NCBI GenBank assembly: GCA_023101725.1
Contig: JALJCO010003968.1
Coordinates: 2,372,481 to 2,436,480, forward strand
Origin: Atherinomorus stipes
Lineage: Eukaryota; Chordata; Actinopteri; Atheriniformes; Atherinidae
Direction: 5' to 3'
Length of the DNA: 64,000 nucleotides
Shown here: in pieces, positions 36,653 through 47,016 of the stretch
Numbering within the stretch: the first letter of the stretch is position 1
How the letters are laid out: every line of letters begins with the position of its first letter
Notes under the pieces: generated by a model
The model's input: only the letters and a program-made list of their open reading frames with translations
What the model was told of the DNA's origin: nothing
Database searches by the model: none
Position numbers and translations under genes: made by a program

Positions 36653-36852
36653 CTCACAAAAAGTTAGGGATATTTGTTTTTTTGTATGATGTCAGAATGA
36701 ACCTAAAATCCACTGCAACCTGTCCAAGTGAACTGAATTAGACTTTCTCTAAACTTTTAGATGCACACGTACATTGTTCGATGGTTAAATATGAACATTT
36801 TACATTTTCTGAAAATATAAAAGAAAAGTCAAAAACCCTAAATTTTTGTGAG
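36653..36852. mobile_element. mariner/Tc1-type MITE (unit 1)
   Basis: Inverted ends CTCACAAAAAGTTAGGGATA and AAATTTTTGTGAG, inside TA dinucleotides at 36651-36652 and 36853-36854. The 200 bp body is non-coding. The copy in unit 3 (62156-62357) has better matched ends; unit 2 lost it in a deletion. Confidence 0.75.
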
Positions 36853-38060
36853 TAATGTGTGTATATATATTCCTGAATATATATATATATATATAAGTCG
36901 ATATATACCTATACTTTTTGTGTATAGTGTGTGTATATATATATATATGTATATGGAAATAGTACAAAAATGTTCAACAAATTTGTACTTAAGTAATGCA
37001 AGTGCTTTTCCACTCAGGCACTGAGAGTAATTGTAGTTGCTCACTGTGTTGTGTAATTATTTAAGACAATAGTCAACATTGAATATCATATTTATCACAA
37101 ATTTTTAGCTTGCAGACATTAAAAATTCATTTGTCTGTAGCAGCAGCACAGGAACAGGAATATACAAACATCAAGTTATGTTCATTCCCCCTCATAGCTT
37201 ATTCCCTTCTTCAACCAGTGTTTATACTTTAAAGCTAGAGCCTGGATTGTTCCCCCGTGTCTGTTTGTAAACTCTATTCAAACTGAGAGCCCCTCCCCTC
37301 AGGCTAATGATCACATTGCTCTTCAGCCCCAAGGATCTCCTTCAAGGCTAGAACATGGGTGAAAGCCAAACCAATATCAACCCATGGTTCTCGATCCTGC
37401 ACTATCTAAAGCTCTTTTCGCCACCAAATACTTATGACAACATGCAAATCTCCACCCAGAAATGTCCCGAACACTCCAAAACAAAAGAAAAAGGCAAAAT
37501 ACAGTCAGGGGAAGTGGAGTTGTGACCAAAACTTGCTGCCACACAAAAGCAGAGGCCCAAAGGTGCAGATTAAGCCATATTTCGTTCACACAAGTCTAGG
37601 GTTTATTTTCAGGGGGAAAACTCCGAACTCTACCTTTAAATATGTTTTTATTTATCTCTTTTTCATTCAGACATTTTGTCTTGATTGTGAACTTATGGCA
37701 ACTAAAGGCCAGTAGATCGCTTATCAGAATTTCTTCTTTGAAAACATAAGTAATTAGAGCACCTAATAACACTGAGCACGTAACTCGTGAAATAAAATCA
37801 GATCAAGCCTGCTTCCTTCCACTTGAAGCACCCTTCCTCTTCCCTGCTTGTGCTTCTTTTCCTCTACAGGTTATTCCCTTATTATACCAGTGTGTAACAG
37901 CTGTGAAGCCAGGACAATCATTTGTGTAAATGAAATGAAAAATACTTTTTTTTTTTTTTTTTTATCCAAGGAGGGAAATTCAAAGTTGTGATAGACTGTC
38001 TGTCTTCTTCTCTCTCTTTTTTTTTCAAACAATATAACATAGATACTTCTCACTTTCATG
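36853..38060. other. Unit 1 spacer with AT repeats
   Basis: Holds (TA)n tracts at about 36865-36960 and the segment related to the inverted block at 23945-24660. A LINE/SINE-like tail (37928-37985) contains a long T run. Open frames such as 37434-37715 recur in all units but show no protein family signature. Confidence 0.5.
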
Positions 38061-38285
38061 ATGTGAGATGTCAGAGCAACTGGTCTGTAGTCATTTGGTT
38101 GACCTGGTCGCAGGAGACAGTCAGGATGGAGGTGGAGGCAGAGGAGGTGTCAGGATGTCCTCATGTGGAGGGAGAGGAGGCCGTGTTCAGGTCCATGACT
38201 GAGCTGCAGGGTGACAGAGTGGGACAGGAAAGCTGTGGGCTCATGGAGGGTGTGTGGTGTGTTGGGTTGGCAGGGGGGGAACTGA
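38060..38285 (-). pseudogene. LINE reverse transcriptase fragment (unit 1)
   Basis: The - strand reads PGQPNDYRPVALTSHIMK near 38060-38120, the conserved start of the reverse transcriptase domain of many vertebrate non-LTR elements, with stops and frame changes upstream. It may belong to the same dead LINE as the ORF2 C-terminus at 36254-36572. The equivalent in unit 2 is 50345-50575; in unit 3 it is deleted. Confidence 0.65.
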
Positions 38286-38559
38286 ACCTATTGAAGAACA
38301 CGTTCTGCTTATTCTTCTCCAAAAATAAAAAATAAAAGAAGACACATCTTTCTCTTCTCTTCACCTCTCGACCTCAAAAAGAGACTGCTTAGGTGCTTTC
38401 AGGCAGGCTGTTGGCAGAGTGAAAGAGGTTGTCTGTGTGCAGTCTTCTTGTAGAAGACAAACATGAACTTTCTGTGCTGAGTGGCTCTGGCTGCTACTGG
38501 CAGTGTTAGGTCCAAGGCTGTGGTCTGGATATTCTACTGACAAATTAACGGGGTCACTC

Positions 38560-38740
38560 AAGCAGCCTTTCTCAAAGTGGGTGCCGGGGCACACCGGGGT
38601 GCCTCCTGCCAGTCTGTCGCAGGGCCAACACAGAGAGACAGACAACCATTCACGCTCACATTTACTCCTTAACCTAACATGCATGTCCTTGGACAGTGGG
38701 AGGAAGGTGGAGTAACCGGAGCGAACTCATGCATACAGGA
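38560..38740. mobile_element. Dispersed retroelement 3' fragment (unit 1)
   Basis: Contains CAACCATTCACGCTCACAT and ACATGCATGTCCTTGGACAG followed by TGGGAGGAAGGTGGAGTAAC, a very common fish repeat resembling the 3' region of L2-type LINEs. The better preserved copy in unit 2 (50850-51150) continues with GGGAGAACATGCAAACTGCA and ends near ACGCCACCGTGCAGCCC. The assignment to L2 is tentative. Confidence 0.55.
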
Positions 38741-38855
38741 GAAGCAAGGGGCTCTGTTGGTGCTGACCCAGCCGGGCTACTGGCTCTCTGTGGGCTGCAG
38801 TGCTAACATCACGCACGGAGGATGGGGAGGGGGAAATATTTGGCCCGGGCTGGTT

Positions 38856-39303
38856 AGATTTGTTGGTTGTGGATTTAAATGAAAATTTTTCATGCAAAGA
38901 AAACGCTTAAAAAATACAGAAATTTGAGATAATTTCAGGTTTAAAAGGCTTTGCAGACTGCAGCTTTTGTTGCAAGCAATATGCATCATCAGCTGCCCAA
39001 GGTGCGCAAGCATTGCAACCTTTCTCTGGCACATCATCGCTTTTATTCAAGGAAAGGAAAAGAGCATCAACAGAGATGAAAACTATTATAAATCAGGACA
39101 TTTGAGTGTTTACACTGATGGAATGATGGTTGGTCTGGTTCACACCAGTCGCAGAGAGCAAAGTCATCGCTTGCAACAAGAGCTGTTGTCCACAATGTGG
39201 CTTCAAATAAAACCTGAAGTAATCAAAGTTCTTCAGGGTATTTTTTTTTTTCTTTGCATGATTTAAAAAAAAAAAATTGAAATCCACAACCAACATATCT
39301 GGA
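38856..39303. mobile_element. Fold-back type element (unit 1)
   Basis: About 450 bp with inverted ends of roughly 45 bp: AGATTTGTTGGTTGTGGATTT plus TTTTTCATGCAAAGAAAA at the left, and TTTCTTTGCATGATTTAAAA plus CCACAACCAACATATCT at the right. Inner GTTGCAAGC/GCTTGCAAC words are also inverted. The frame at 38967-39266 lies inside it and has no recognised function. The equivalent in unit 2 is 51216-51663; in unit 3 the left end is deleted. Confidence 0.65.
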
Positions 39304-39960
39304 ACACGGTATTGTTGCCACAGAGATCGTATTTGGCAACTGGCAATTGGCTTGTAGACGTAAATATAATGCCATTGTCAAACCCGAAAAAAATTTTTTT
39401 TATAATTATTTTCAAGCTAAATATACACTTTTTAGGAAATGTTGTACTTTCATTCTGCAACCCTCTAAACGACCTGTGGAGGTTTTTTTTTCTTTTTTTA
39501 AACAAAGCTTTTAATAAAAATGTTCCTATTCAACCTTTAAATGTGTATGTCACCCCTTCAGTATGGAGAGTATTTTGTTTCTTTATCATTTAATCAAATG
39601 AAATAGAGTTAAAACCAAAAAAAGAGATTTGAGAGCAAAATAATGTGACAATCAAAACAAATTTGTTTTTAGATCAAAACAAAACAAGTTGCAATTGTTA
39701 AATGAAAATATGAAACAGCATATTTCTTCAGCTTTAATCAAAAATAATGTTTGAAAGTAAAAACAGCTGTTTTGCTTTTAAATCTGTCCTTTTTAATTTC
39801 AAGTTTAAAAAAATTTTTGGTTGCAAATCTGTCCTTTTTGCTTGCAAATTCTGAGGTTTTGCTTGCGAAGTCAAGTGCAGTTGATGGGCGGGGCCTATGC
39901 TGGTGGAAGAGAGACATGTTTCTATTCGTTGGTGTGACCTGGCTCCAGCCTTCTGCATTA

Positions 39961-40515
39961 AGGCCCTTTCAGATAGAACGCGGCAAGCGCAAGAGGACGG
40001 CGGCAAACCCATTCATTGTGTATGTGGTACCGCCGCGGCAGCGCGTTCCGCCATGCCGCAGAGCACCGCGGCGCGCAAGATGGGCGCATGCCGCCGCGGT
40101 GGCGCTCACGCCGCGCGCTGTGACGACATCCTAGCGCGTCCAATAGGAGAGGCCAGTTCAGGGAAAAAAAGTGGTCCTTGTTCAGCCTGAAGTAAACCTG
40201 GAAACGGTCTGTGTGAAAGAATGCAGCTCCTGGACGAACCTGAACTCCCCACGTTCTGCCTTGTTATCAGGATCAGGTGGACCCCCACCCTTTTATCTGC
40301 TGCTGATCTCCTCCTCCTCCTCTGGAGCAAAGCTCTTTGCTGCGACCATGAGATGTACATCTCTCACAACGAAGCGTGCCGGGGAGAAAACACTTCCTGG
40401 TCTGTCGCTTAGCAACGCGTGCCTGACGTGCTCGCTGCCGCTGTGCTCTTTCGCCGACTCTGCGCCCTACCCCGCGGTGAACGCCGCGAAAAACGCGTCC
40501 TATCTGAAAGGGCCT
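39961..40515. mobile_element. PIF/Harbinger-like GC-rich MITE (unit 1)
   Basis: Inverted ends AGGCCCTTTCAGATAGAACG and CGTCCTATCTGAAAGGGCCT, flanked by TTA at 39958-39960 and 40516-40518, the TWA target typical of PIF/Harbinger. The interior is rich in GCCGCGG palindromic words. The long frames here (for example 40171-40572) come from this GC-rich sequence and are not supported as genes. Confidence 0.8.
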
Positions 40516-40719
40516 TTATCCAATCAGCTAACCAGTATTTTCGCCCCTTCCCAAAACTGTTCTAACGGATGATTCCCAGATGGATATGCGGAGCAAATCC
40601 ATCTGGCGGAGTCAGGTTAGGTTACAGTGACAATAAAGGCATTCTGATTCTGATTGATGCTTGATTCTACCTGTCGTTGTAGATCTGATAAGCTAATCAA
40701 GGCAATTTTGTGCTGCCAG

Positions 40720-41051
40720 TAGGGATGTAACAATTACCGGTAAAATGATTAACCGTGATGATTTTACCAATGATTGGTTATACCGTTTCAAATTTTATTT
40801 GTTGTTAAAACCGTGACTGATTACTGCACTTTGAAAAACTCCTAGTGATGCTGTTCATTGGCTGGAAAAGCTGTAGCAGTTGCAGAGATTTTTTTCCCCC
40901 TTTTAAAAGGACAAAGTAGAAATTTAGAACCATTTTGGATATTATTAAAGATGCTGGGTGGTATTTCTAAAATACCATGACAAAAATGATAACCGTGATC
41001 ATTTTGGTCACAATAACCGTGATATGAAATTTTCATATCGTTATATCTCTG
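40720..41051. mobile_element. hAT-type MITE (family A) in unit 2
   Basis: Same insertion as in unit 1, with GCTGCCAG duplicated on both sides (40712-40719, 41052-41059). The last terminal base has changed (TCTCTG instead of TCTCTA). Confidence 0.85.
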
Positions 41052-41780
41052 GCTGCCAGTGGTCAGCTAGTAATCCTTACAGGGCATAAAATGGCTGAAA
41101 GGTGTGCAAACTTTTGTACTTTTTTTTTTTTTTTTACATTTTATTTTATTGCAAAGAAGAAAAAAACTGTAGAATTCTACTTGAAGAATTTTGGTCTGAA
41201 AAACACTCATACAGTATGTAATCCCTGTAGGGTAAAAACTCTTGTTGCTGTGTTCTTCTCTCATAAAAGCATAGCATGTTAGCATGAAATTTACCCAGAC
41301 TTTTGCATACCACTGTAAAGTATTCATGGATTTAAACATTTATTGAGACAAAATACTTCAGGTAATGAATCACATTCATTCATGCTGTCCAATTCATGCA
41401 TTTTATTGGTTTGGTATCAGCCGAAAAAAAGACTAAAGTATTCATAGATTTAAGAATTTATTGAGACAAAACATATCAGGCAAGTATAAAACACATTTAT
41501 TCATGCTGTTCAATTCAGTGCATTGTATTGATTTTGTACCAACTGAAAAAAATATATTGGGATATCACAAAAAATTTGGGGGTTGTGTAGTGGGAAAATA
41601 TAATGCAAGCAATAATGCCACATGCAAAAATGGAAAGTCAAAAAGTGGAAACCTCAGCAGGCAGAGAGGGGCTCAGTGTGTCATGGGAATTTACCCAGCA
41701 ACCAGAACTAAAGGGCGGGGTGAGGGCTCTGGTGTTATTATTCTGGTTAAAAATTAAAAAGGGACTTGCTTCTGTCAGTG

Positions 41781-42240
41781 TTCATGCACACACCTGCACA
41801 CACGCCCACAATGTCTGTGCCCAGTTCTGTCAACATGCTCGCTTGACAAGCTTTAAAAATGTGCCACAACTTCAACCAATCAAAAGGTTGGACAAAGTTA
41901 TCCTGATTGGCTGCTTGTCTGCATCACAATAACACTGGAAAAAATTGCATCTAAGCTAAGAGGAGTGGCTCGTTTGAAACTTCATTGTGTTTTCAGTTAG
42001 TAATAAACAGTAATTTAACTGTACAATACTAACCAAAACCCCAACCAAGTTTGAAACAAACAACACCTCTTGACTTGGATACAACTTTGTCCAGAGTTAT
42101 CATGGTGCAGGGAAACAGCCAATCAGGACGACTTTACCTGACCCAGTGATTGGATGGAATTGTGGCACATAAGTCGAGCGAGCATGTTGACAGAAGTGAA
42201 CACGGACACTGTGAACGTGTGCAGGTGTGTGTGCATGAAT
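41781..42240. repeat. Inverted repeat in unit 2
   Basis: Counterpart of 29611-30070 with the same arms and spacer; the two ~115 bp direct repeats lie just before it (41319-41555). Confidence 0.65.
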
Positions 42241-42782
42241 GAATTCTACGTGTATAGAATTTACTTCTACACATAGAAAGAAACTCTGTGTGTACACAAT
42301 TTATTTAGTTTTCTTAAATTGAGGGGGGTTAATTCCTGCTTATGATGCAGCTGTGCTTGCAGAAATGACATGTCTGCATTCAGAATGCTGCTTGTTTGTT
42401 CTGGAAAGAGCTTCAACAATAACACCATAGAAAGTTATTCAAGACCAAAGTGTGTAAAGATTTAAGTTTGGTCTTGAAAGTATTGAAGGGGTCTGCCTCT
42501 TCATCTGTACTGGGAAATCCTTTCACACGAGAGGAGCTTCTTAGCTGTATGGGAGCTCCTACCATTCTAGTTGGAGGGACTCAAAACAGCCTGCTGGTCA
42601 GATGTGTGTGTGTGTGTGTGTGTTTGGAATGGGTGTGTGTTCGTGGGTGGGGGAGGGAGGGGAGAGGGGTTCAAAGAAACAAATTACCATAAAAAAACAA
42701 AACAAAAAGAAAATTATTTTACAAAGAAAAACAAACAAATAAAAAAGAAGCCATGTTATCCTCCAGCGGAGACTGAGGTGTT

Positions 42783-45700
42783 CTACATTCCTGGAGCAGA
42801 TTTCAGCCACGGATGATGCATCATCTGCTCCAGTGTCAGACGCTTATCTGGATCGGTCGCCAGGCACATGCCAAGAAAATGCTGACAGTCTGAGAGGAGA
42901 GAAAGAAAACAAATCAAAGGTCAGGGTGGAAGCTGCAGGTACCTGTTGGAACAGTAATAACTGCTGAACTCAGGTGGTGCAGTGATGACAGCATTGTCTT
43001 ACCTGGTGACAGCTTTTTGCTAATTCTAATTGCTCCTTGGAGGAAATCATCAATTTCGAATGTTTTTAGTTGGTGAAGTATTTCATATAATATTGCCCCC
43101 AGCTGCCACACTGTGGTGGGGCCGGCTTCATACACTCCACTCATGTTAAACTCCGGCGGAGGGTACGTTCCTACAACACAAAGGATGGAGACAGGAATAA
43201 ACATAAGATGAGGAGAACAATTACATCACACAGTCATAAATTGATGGATGAACAGATGAATGAAAACAGATGTCATACCCCAAAAAGACTCGTACGGTGT
43301 TGTCTTCAGGAAACAGCCACAGCCAAAGTCGATGATGCGCATTCGGAGGACATCGGAGGGGTTTTGAACCAGAATGTTTTCTAGTTTTAGGTCTCTGTGG
43401 AACACCTTTGCAGCTTGCATCTGGATGGCTGCTTCCACCAGCTGCTTCATAATGGCCTGAAACATAAACAATGATAAAGAAGTTACTTCCAGGTAAGACT
43501 GTGAGTTGTATGTGAAAGCTTTCCCACTAAAATGTCAGCTAAAACAAATGTGGATTGTGTGAGGAAACTTCCTCTGAAGACGTTCCATAATGTTCACTAC
43601 CTTTGCCATGCCCTCTCCAACATGATGTTTGTTTTCTAAAAACTTCAGCAGGTCCACAGAGGGGACTGGTCTCTCCATGACCAGGAGAACCTCCTGGTCC
43701 ACTTTGTACCAGTCCAGGAGAGAAACAGTTGCAGACTGGCCCTCTTTTGTATGACCTGCTGCTTTCCTCAACAGGACCACCTCTCTGGGGATCCTCAGCT
43801 TCTTCTGACGTCCAACCTGATGGAAAATAACAGACAACTGATTCAGTCCTGTGACAAATGTGGATTTGGCTTATCTTTAATAATTAACAACTGTGAAGCA
43901 GTAATGTAAACAGAATATTCCATCAGGTAACTCACAGATATAAATTCCACTTTTGGAAGAGGGATGTGTTTAATGGCCACCTGCAGGACAGAATAATGAA
44001 GAATGTCAGGAAGTTGGTCAGAACTTTGTCTGCAGCTGACCGTCCACTCATGGACAGGAGCAGGAGATTCTGGAAATACTCCAAAGTATTCTCAGTAGGG
44101 AGAGCATGTACAGTATTACAGAAACAGCAGATACAATTGTGCTACAAAGTTTACATACTCCTCCATTAAAGACAGAAAAAAATCAGTTGGCGGTAAAATA
44201 ACTTGAAATTGACAGAATAATAAATACAAATTTTATGAACATTATGACATGACATGTTGTGGTTCAACAGAAATTCTAAACACAAAATAAAACATACAAG
44301 CATGATGGGCCTCCTGAGCAAAAATTTTGTTGAGCAATTTTTTGAGGCAATCAGGTGTTTTCTGTAATGTTTAATCAGACATCTGGGCATGTTGACAGGT
44401 ATTTTGACCCACTGTTTATGAGAAACAGGCTTGTTTACTATTATTATTTTTCTACACAAAAATTCAAAATCTTTATTTTAATATATCCTTATTTAGTAAT
44501 ATATATAATTACTTTTTGACAGTGTTTGGTTTACTGCTTTTCTAAAACCTGAAATTCAGCCGGGAACAGGAAGAAGTCTTTAAAATGCCCAGTCAGTCTG
44601 ATACAGACATTAATTTCATACAGACATACAGGAACATTTCATGGCCATATTACCATGTAAAATCACTTTAAGTGATGCGTGAATATGAACAGAGTACTTA
44701 CTGGAAAGCCATCAGTTTTCCTGATTCCATTGTAGACGGAGCCGAACCCTCCCTCTCCGAGCTTGTCCAGCTGCAGATATTTGGCCTCAAAGCCAGCTAC
44801 ATGATAAAACATAAACATGTTTTATTGGAAGTGGAATGGACATCTTTGATTACACCACTACCTCCAATTGTACTCTGTATATGTGTAAAATGGGATTGGT
44901 CACGACAGTTTACCTGTCCTGGTTTCCGGTGACTGAGGTGTGTGGTGACTTTGCGAGGTAGAGGCATTGGTGGAACTGTGTGATGTTCTCAGCTCCTCAG
45001 CTTTGTCCTCTGCCCTGATGTCCGCCACATCACTGTCTCCCCTCTTCCTCTTGCAGGGTGGTCCTCTCTCATGACTGGCCTTCCTCTTGACCCCCTTTGC
45101 CAGAACCTGATCTGCTTCCACCCTGGTGAGTTCAGTGTCCCTCCTCTCCCTTTTTCTTGGTGACTCCAGTAGAGTACTGGTTTTCCTCTTTTTGGTGGTC
45201 ACCCTGCAGTCTCCCCCCAAAGTTGTTGCCTACTTTGGAGTTGTTGTCACTGCTCTCTGGAAATAATAAAACCAAAATATGTTGACGTCATATGATTCAG
45301 GATATAAAAATGAAAAAATAAAAGGAACGAAATCAATGAGACAGTGAGAAATAATTGTTAAACTTTATTTCCTGTAAGTTCAGAGAACACTAGTCAAGAG
45401 TTGACTCAACAACAACTTTGATGTAATTATAAATTTCTATCAGATAAAAACTTCTGAACTTTTAAATAACAGGACAAAATGTTTTTCTTAGTTCAGGAAA
45501 ATTCACTGTATGAGGAGTTGAAACTTACCTGAATCACATTCAGAGACCGGAGAAGGAAGAGTCTTCACTGTCACCCTGCAGTCTCCCCCAAAGTTGATGC
45601 CTCCTTTGGAGTTGCTGCCACTGCTCTCTAGAAATAACAAAACCAGCATTTGTTGATTTAACCATGTAGTCTAAGTTTTATCTGCATGAAAGTGATTATT

Positions 45701-46424
45701 TCTGCTCTGTGAAATCTCATTCCTTGATTTCACATCAGCTCAGAATGTGTTTTCTGTCTGCAATTAATCATAAAACAAATACTTTTCTCCTAATAAAGAA
45801 AAAGTCACTGAAACACTGAAAAATAAGTGTACAACTTGGTATATACAGTAATGGTCAGTGTATGTTCAGACAACACAAGTAATGAGTTTACTTATCCTGA
45901 TAATTATATCTTTCTGTAACATAAAAACATCTGTATATATTTATTCATTTCCTCTTACACAACACTAGGCACTGCTGTTTTTTTGTTAATTTTTTAAAAA
46001 TCTGACCAGAAATGTTACCATTTGATCACACATTTATCGATAAAAGGAAATGAGTGATCAGTTTCACTCAGGTTTCATTTAAGGTTTTCATAAAATATGA
46101 GAATTAATTGTACAATTTGGCTTTTTAATGTTTCTGTAGGTTGAAACAACACATGCACTGTGTTGCCCTAACAAAAACTTAGATGTAATTACAGATTTCT
46201 CTAAAATAAACCTCTGTTTAGAAAATCATGTTTAGAGGCTGAAATTTTCAATTGCTTTTGACAAAATTTCACCATTATTCCATGTAAGCTGAAACATCAG
46301 TTTATGTGAGTTCACACTGACCTGAATCCCAGTCAGAGGCCGGAGAAGGAGGAGTCTTTGACTTTGACTTCGACTCCATGTTGGGGTGTGTTCGTTCTTT
46401 ATCAATATCCAAAAAATCATCCAT
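42783..46424 (-). CDS. PIM-like serine/threonine kinase, copy 2 (exon 3 frameshift)
   Basis: Exons on the - strand: 46322-46424, 45529-45627, 44914-45256, 44702-44796, 43936-43980, 43601-43816, 43279-43456, 43003-43170 and 42783-42889. The kinase domain keeps GEGGFGSV, VAIK, ERP, HRDLKLEN and DFG. The activation segment reads TTPYESFWG (copy 1: TTPYGSFWG) and the C-terminal motif DPDKRL (copy 1: DPEKRL). Exon 3 is 343 nt instead of 342: a C run at about 45212-45217 has six C where copy 1 has five, breaking the frame after NNFGG. Exon 3 is phase 1-1, so joining exon 2 to exon 4 would give an in-frame protein of about 336 aa with a complete kinase domain. Pseudogene, assembly error or exon-skipped isoform are all open. 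Confidence 0.75.
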
Positions 46425-46830
46425 TTTAGACGCGAGAAATTAATGTGTTGTCAGTAGCTCTGCTATAGTAAGTGTGTGTAGAATTCTGTGTAGTCTGTAG
46501 TTTTAAGGTACTGAGAATTCTATCCAGAATTCTGTTCACTGACATCACAGAAGCTATAAAGACAGAAATCACCATGGTGATCATTTCAAATCTGCATATG
46601 GAAAGAATTAAACAAAAACAAAATTGAAATGTGAAAATATGCAAATGTTTTCTAAGCTTTTAAAACTTCACTTAAAACATGTTTCTTTGCTTTAACTTTC
46701 AATTTCTAGTTGAAGTGGCCATTCATACTTGGTACTTTTTAAAAAAAAATACTTTTGAGTTTTACTTGGTACTGACTTTTTATCTCCTACAGTAATATGG
46801 TTTTAGTTAATTTATTTGAGTGTTTTCTTT
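46425..46830 (-). promoter_or_regulatory. Kinase copy 2 upstream / 5' leader
   Basis: Counterpart of 35214-35618, including the open upstream frame (46426-46644) that ends one base before the kinase ATG. It is followed away from the gene by TTTTACTTGGTACTGA repeats. Confidence 0.3.
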
Positions 46831-46893
46831 TCAGTTTGATCTCGTGAGAATAGTTGTGCATCTGTGTTTGTGTCTCCTTGTGTGTAATTGTGT

Positions 46894-46936
46894 ATGAAAT
46901 GAAAAATACTTTATTTATCCCAGAAGGGAAATTCAA
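46894..46936. repeat. LINE/SINE 3' tail motif (unit 2)
   Basis: GAAATGAAAAATACTTTATT followed by TATCCCAGAAGGGAAATTCA, a dispersed fish retroelement tail, also at about 20003-20063, 36577-36632 and 59128-59169. Confidence 0.5.
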
Positions 46937-47016
46937 TATTATAAAAAGTTCACTCTCATTGTTGAGCTGAGCTGCAGGCCACGCCCTCTCTGCCTGGGTG
47001 CATCAGGTCTGAGTGT

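Larger units (their letters stand above)
28426..40619 (-). repeat. Tandem array unit 1 (12.2 kb)
   Basis: First of three head-to-tail near-identical units. Homology with units 2 and 3 starts at GGTTACA (28426, 40620 and 53012). Gene exons and most introns align base for base with small indels. Features private to unit 1: a hAT insertion in kinase intron 2, a G-rich 287 bp block replacing about 2.35 kb, a 22-G run, and a scrambled 38710-38855 segment. Confidence 0.95.

Noticed and set aside
38967..39266. 99-codon frame conserved in all units
   Set aside because: It lies inside the fold-back element; conservation is explained by the recent duplication.
40171..40572. 133-codon frame in unit 1 (and 52656-52964 in unit 2)
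   Set aside because: It falls inside the GC-rich MITE and runs across its inverted end.
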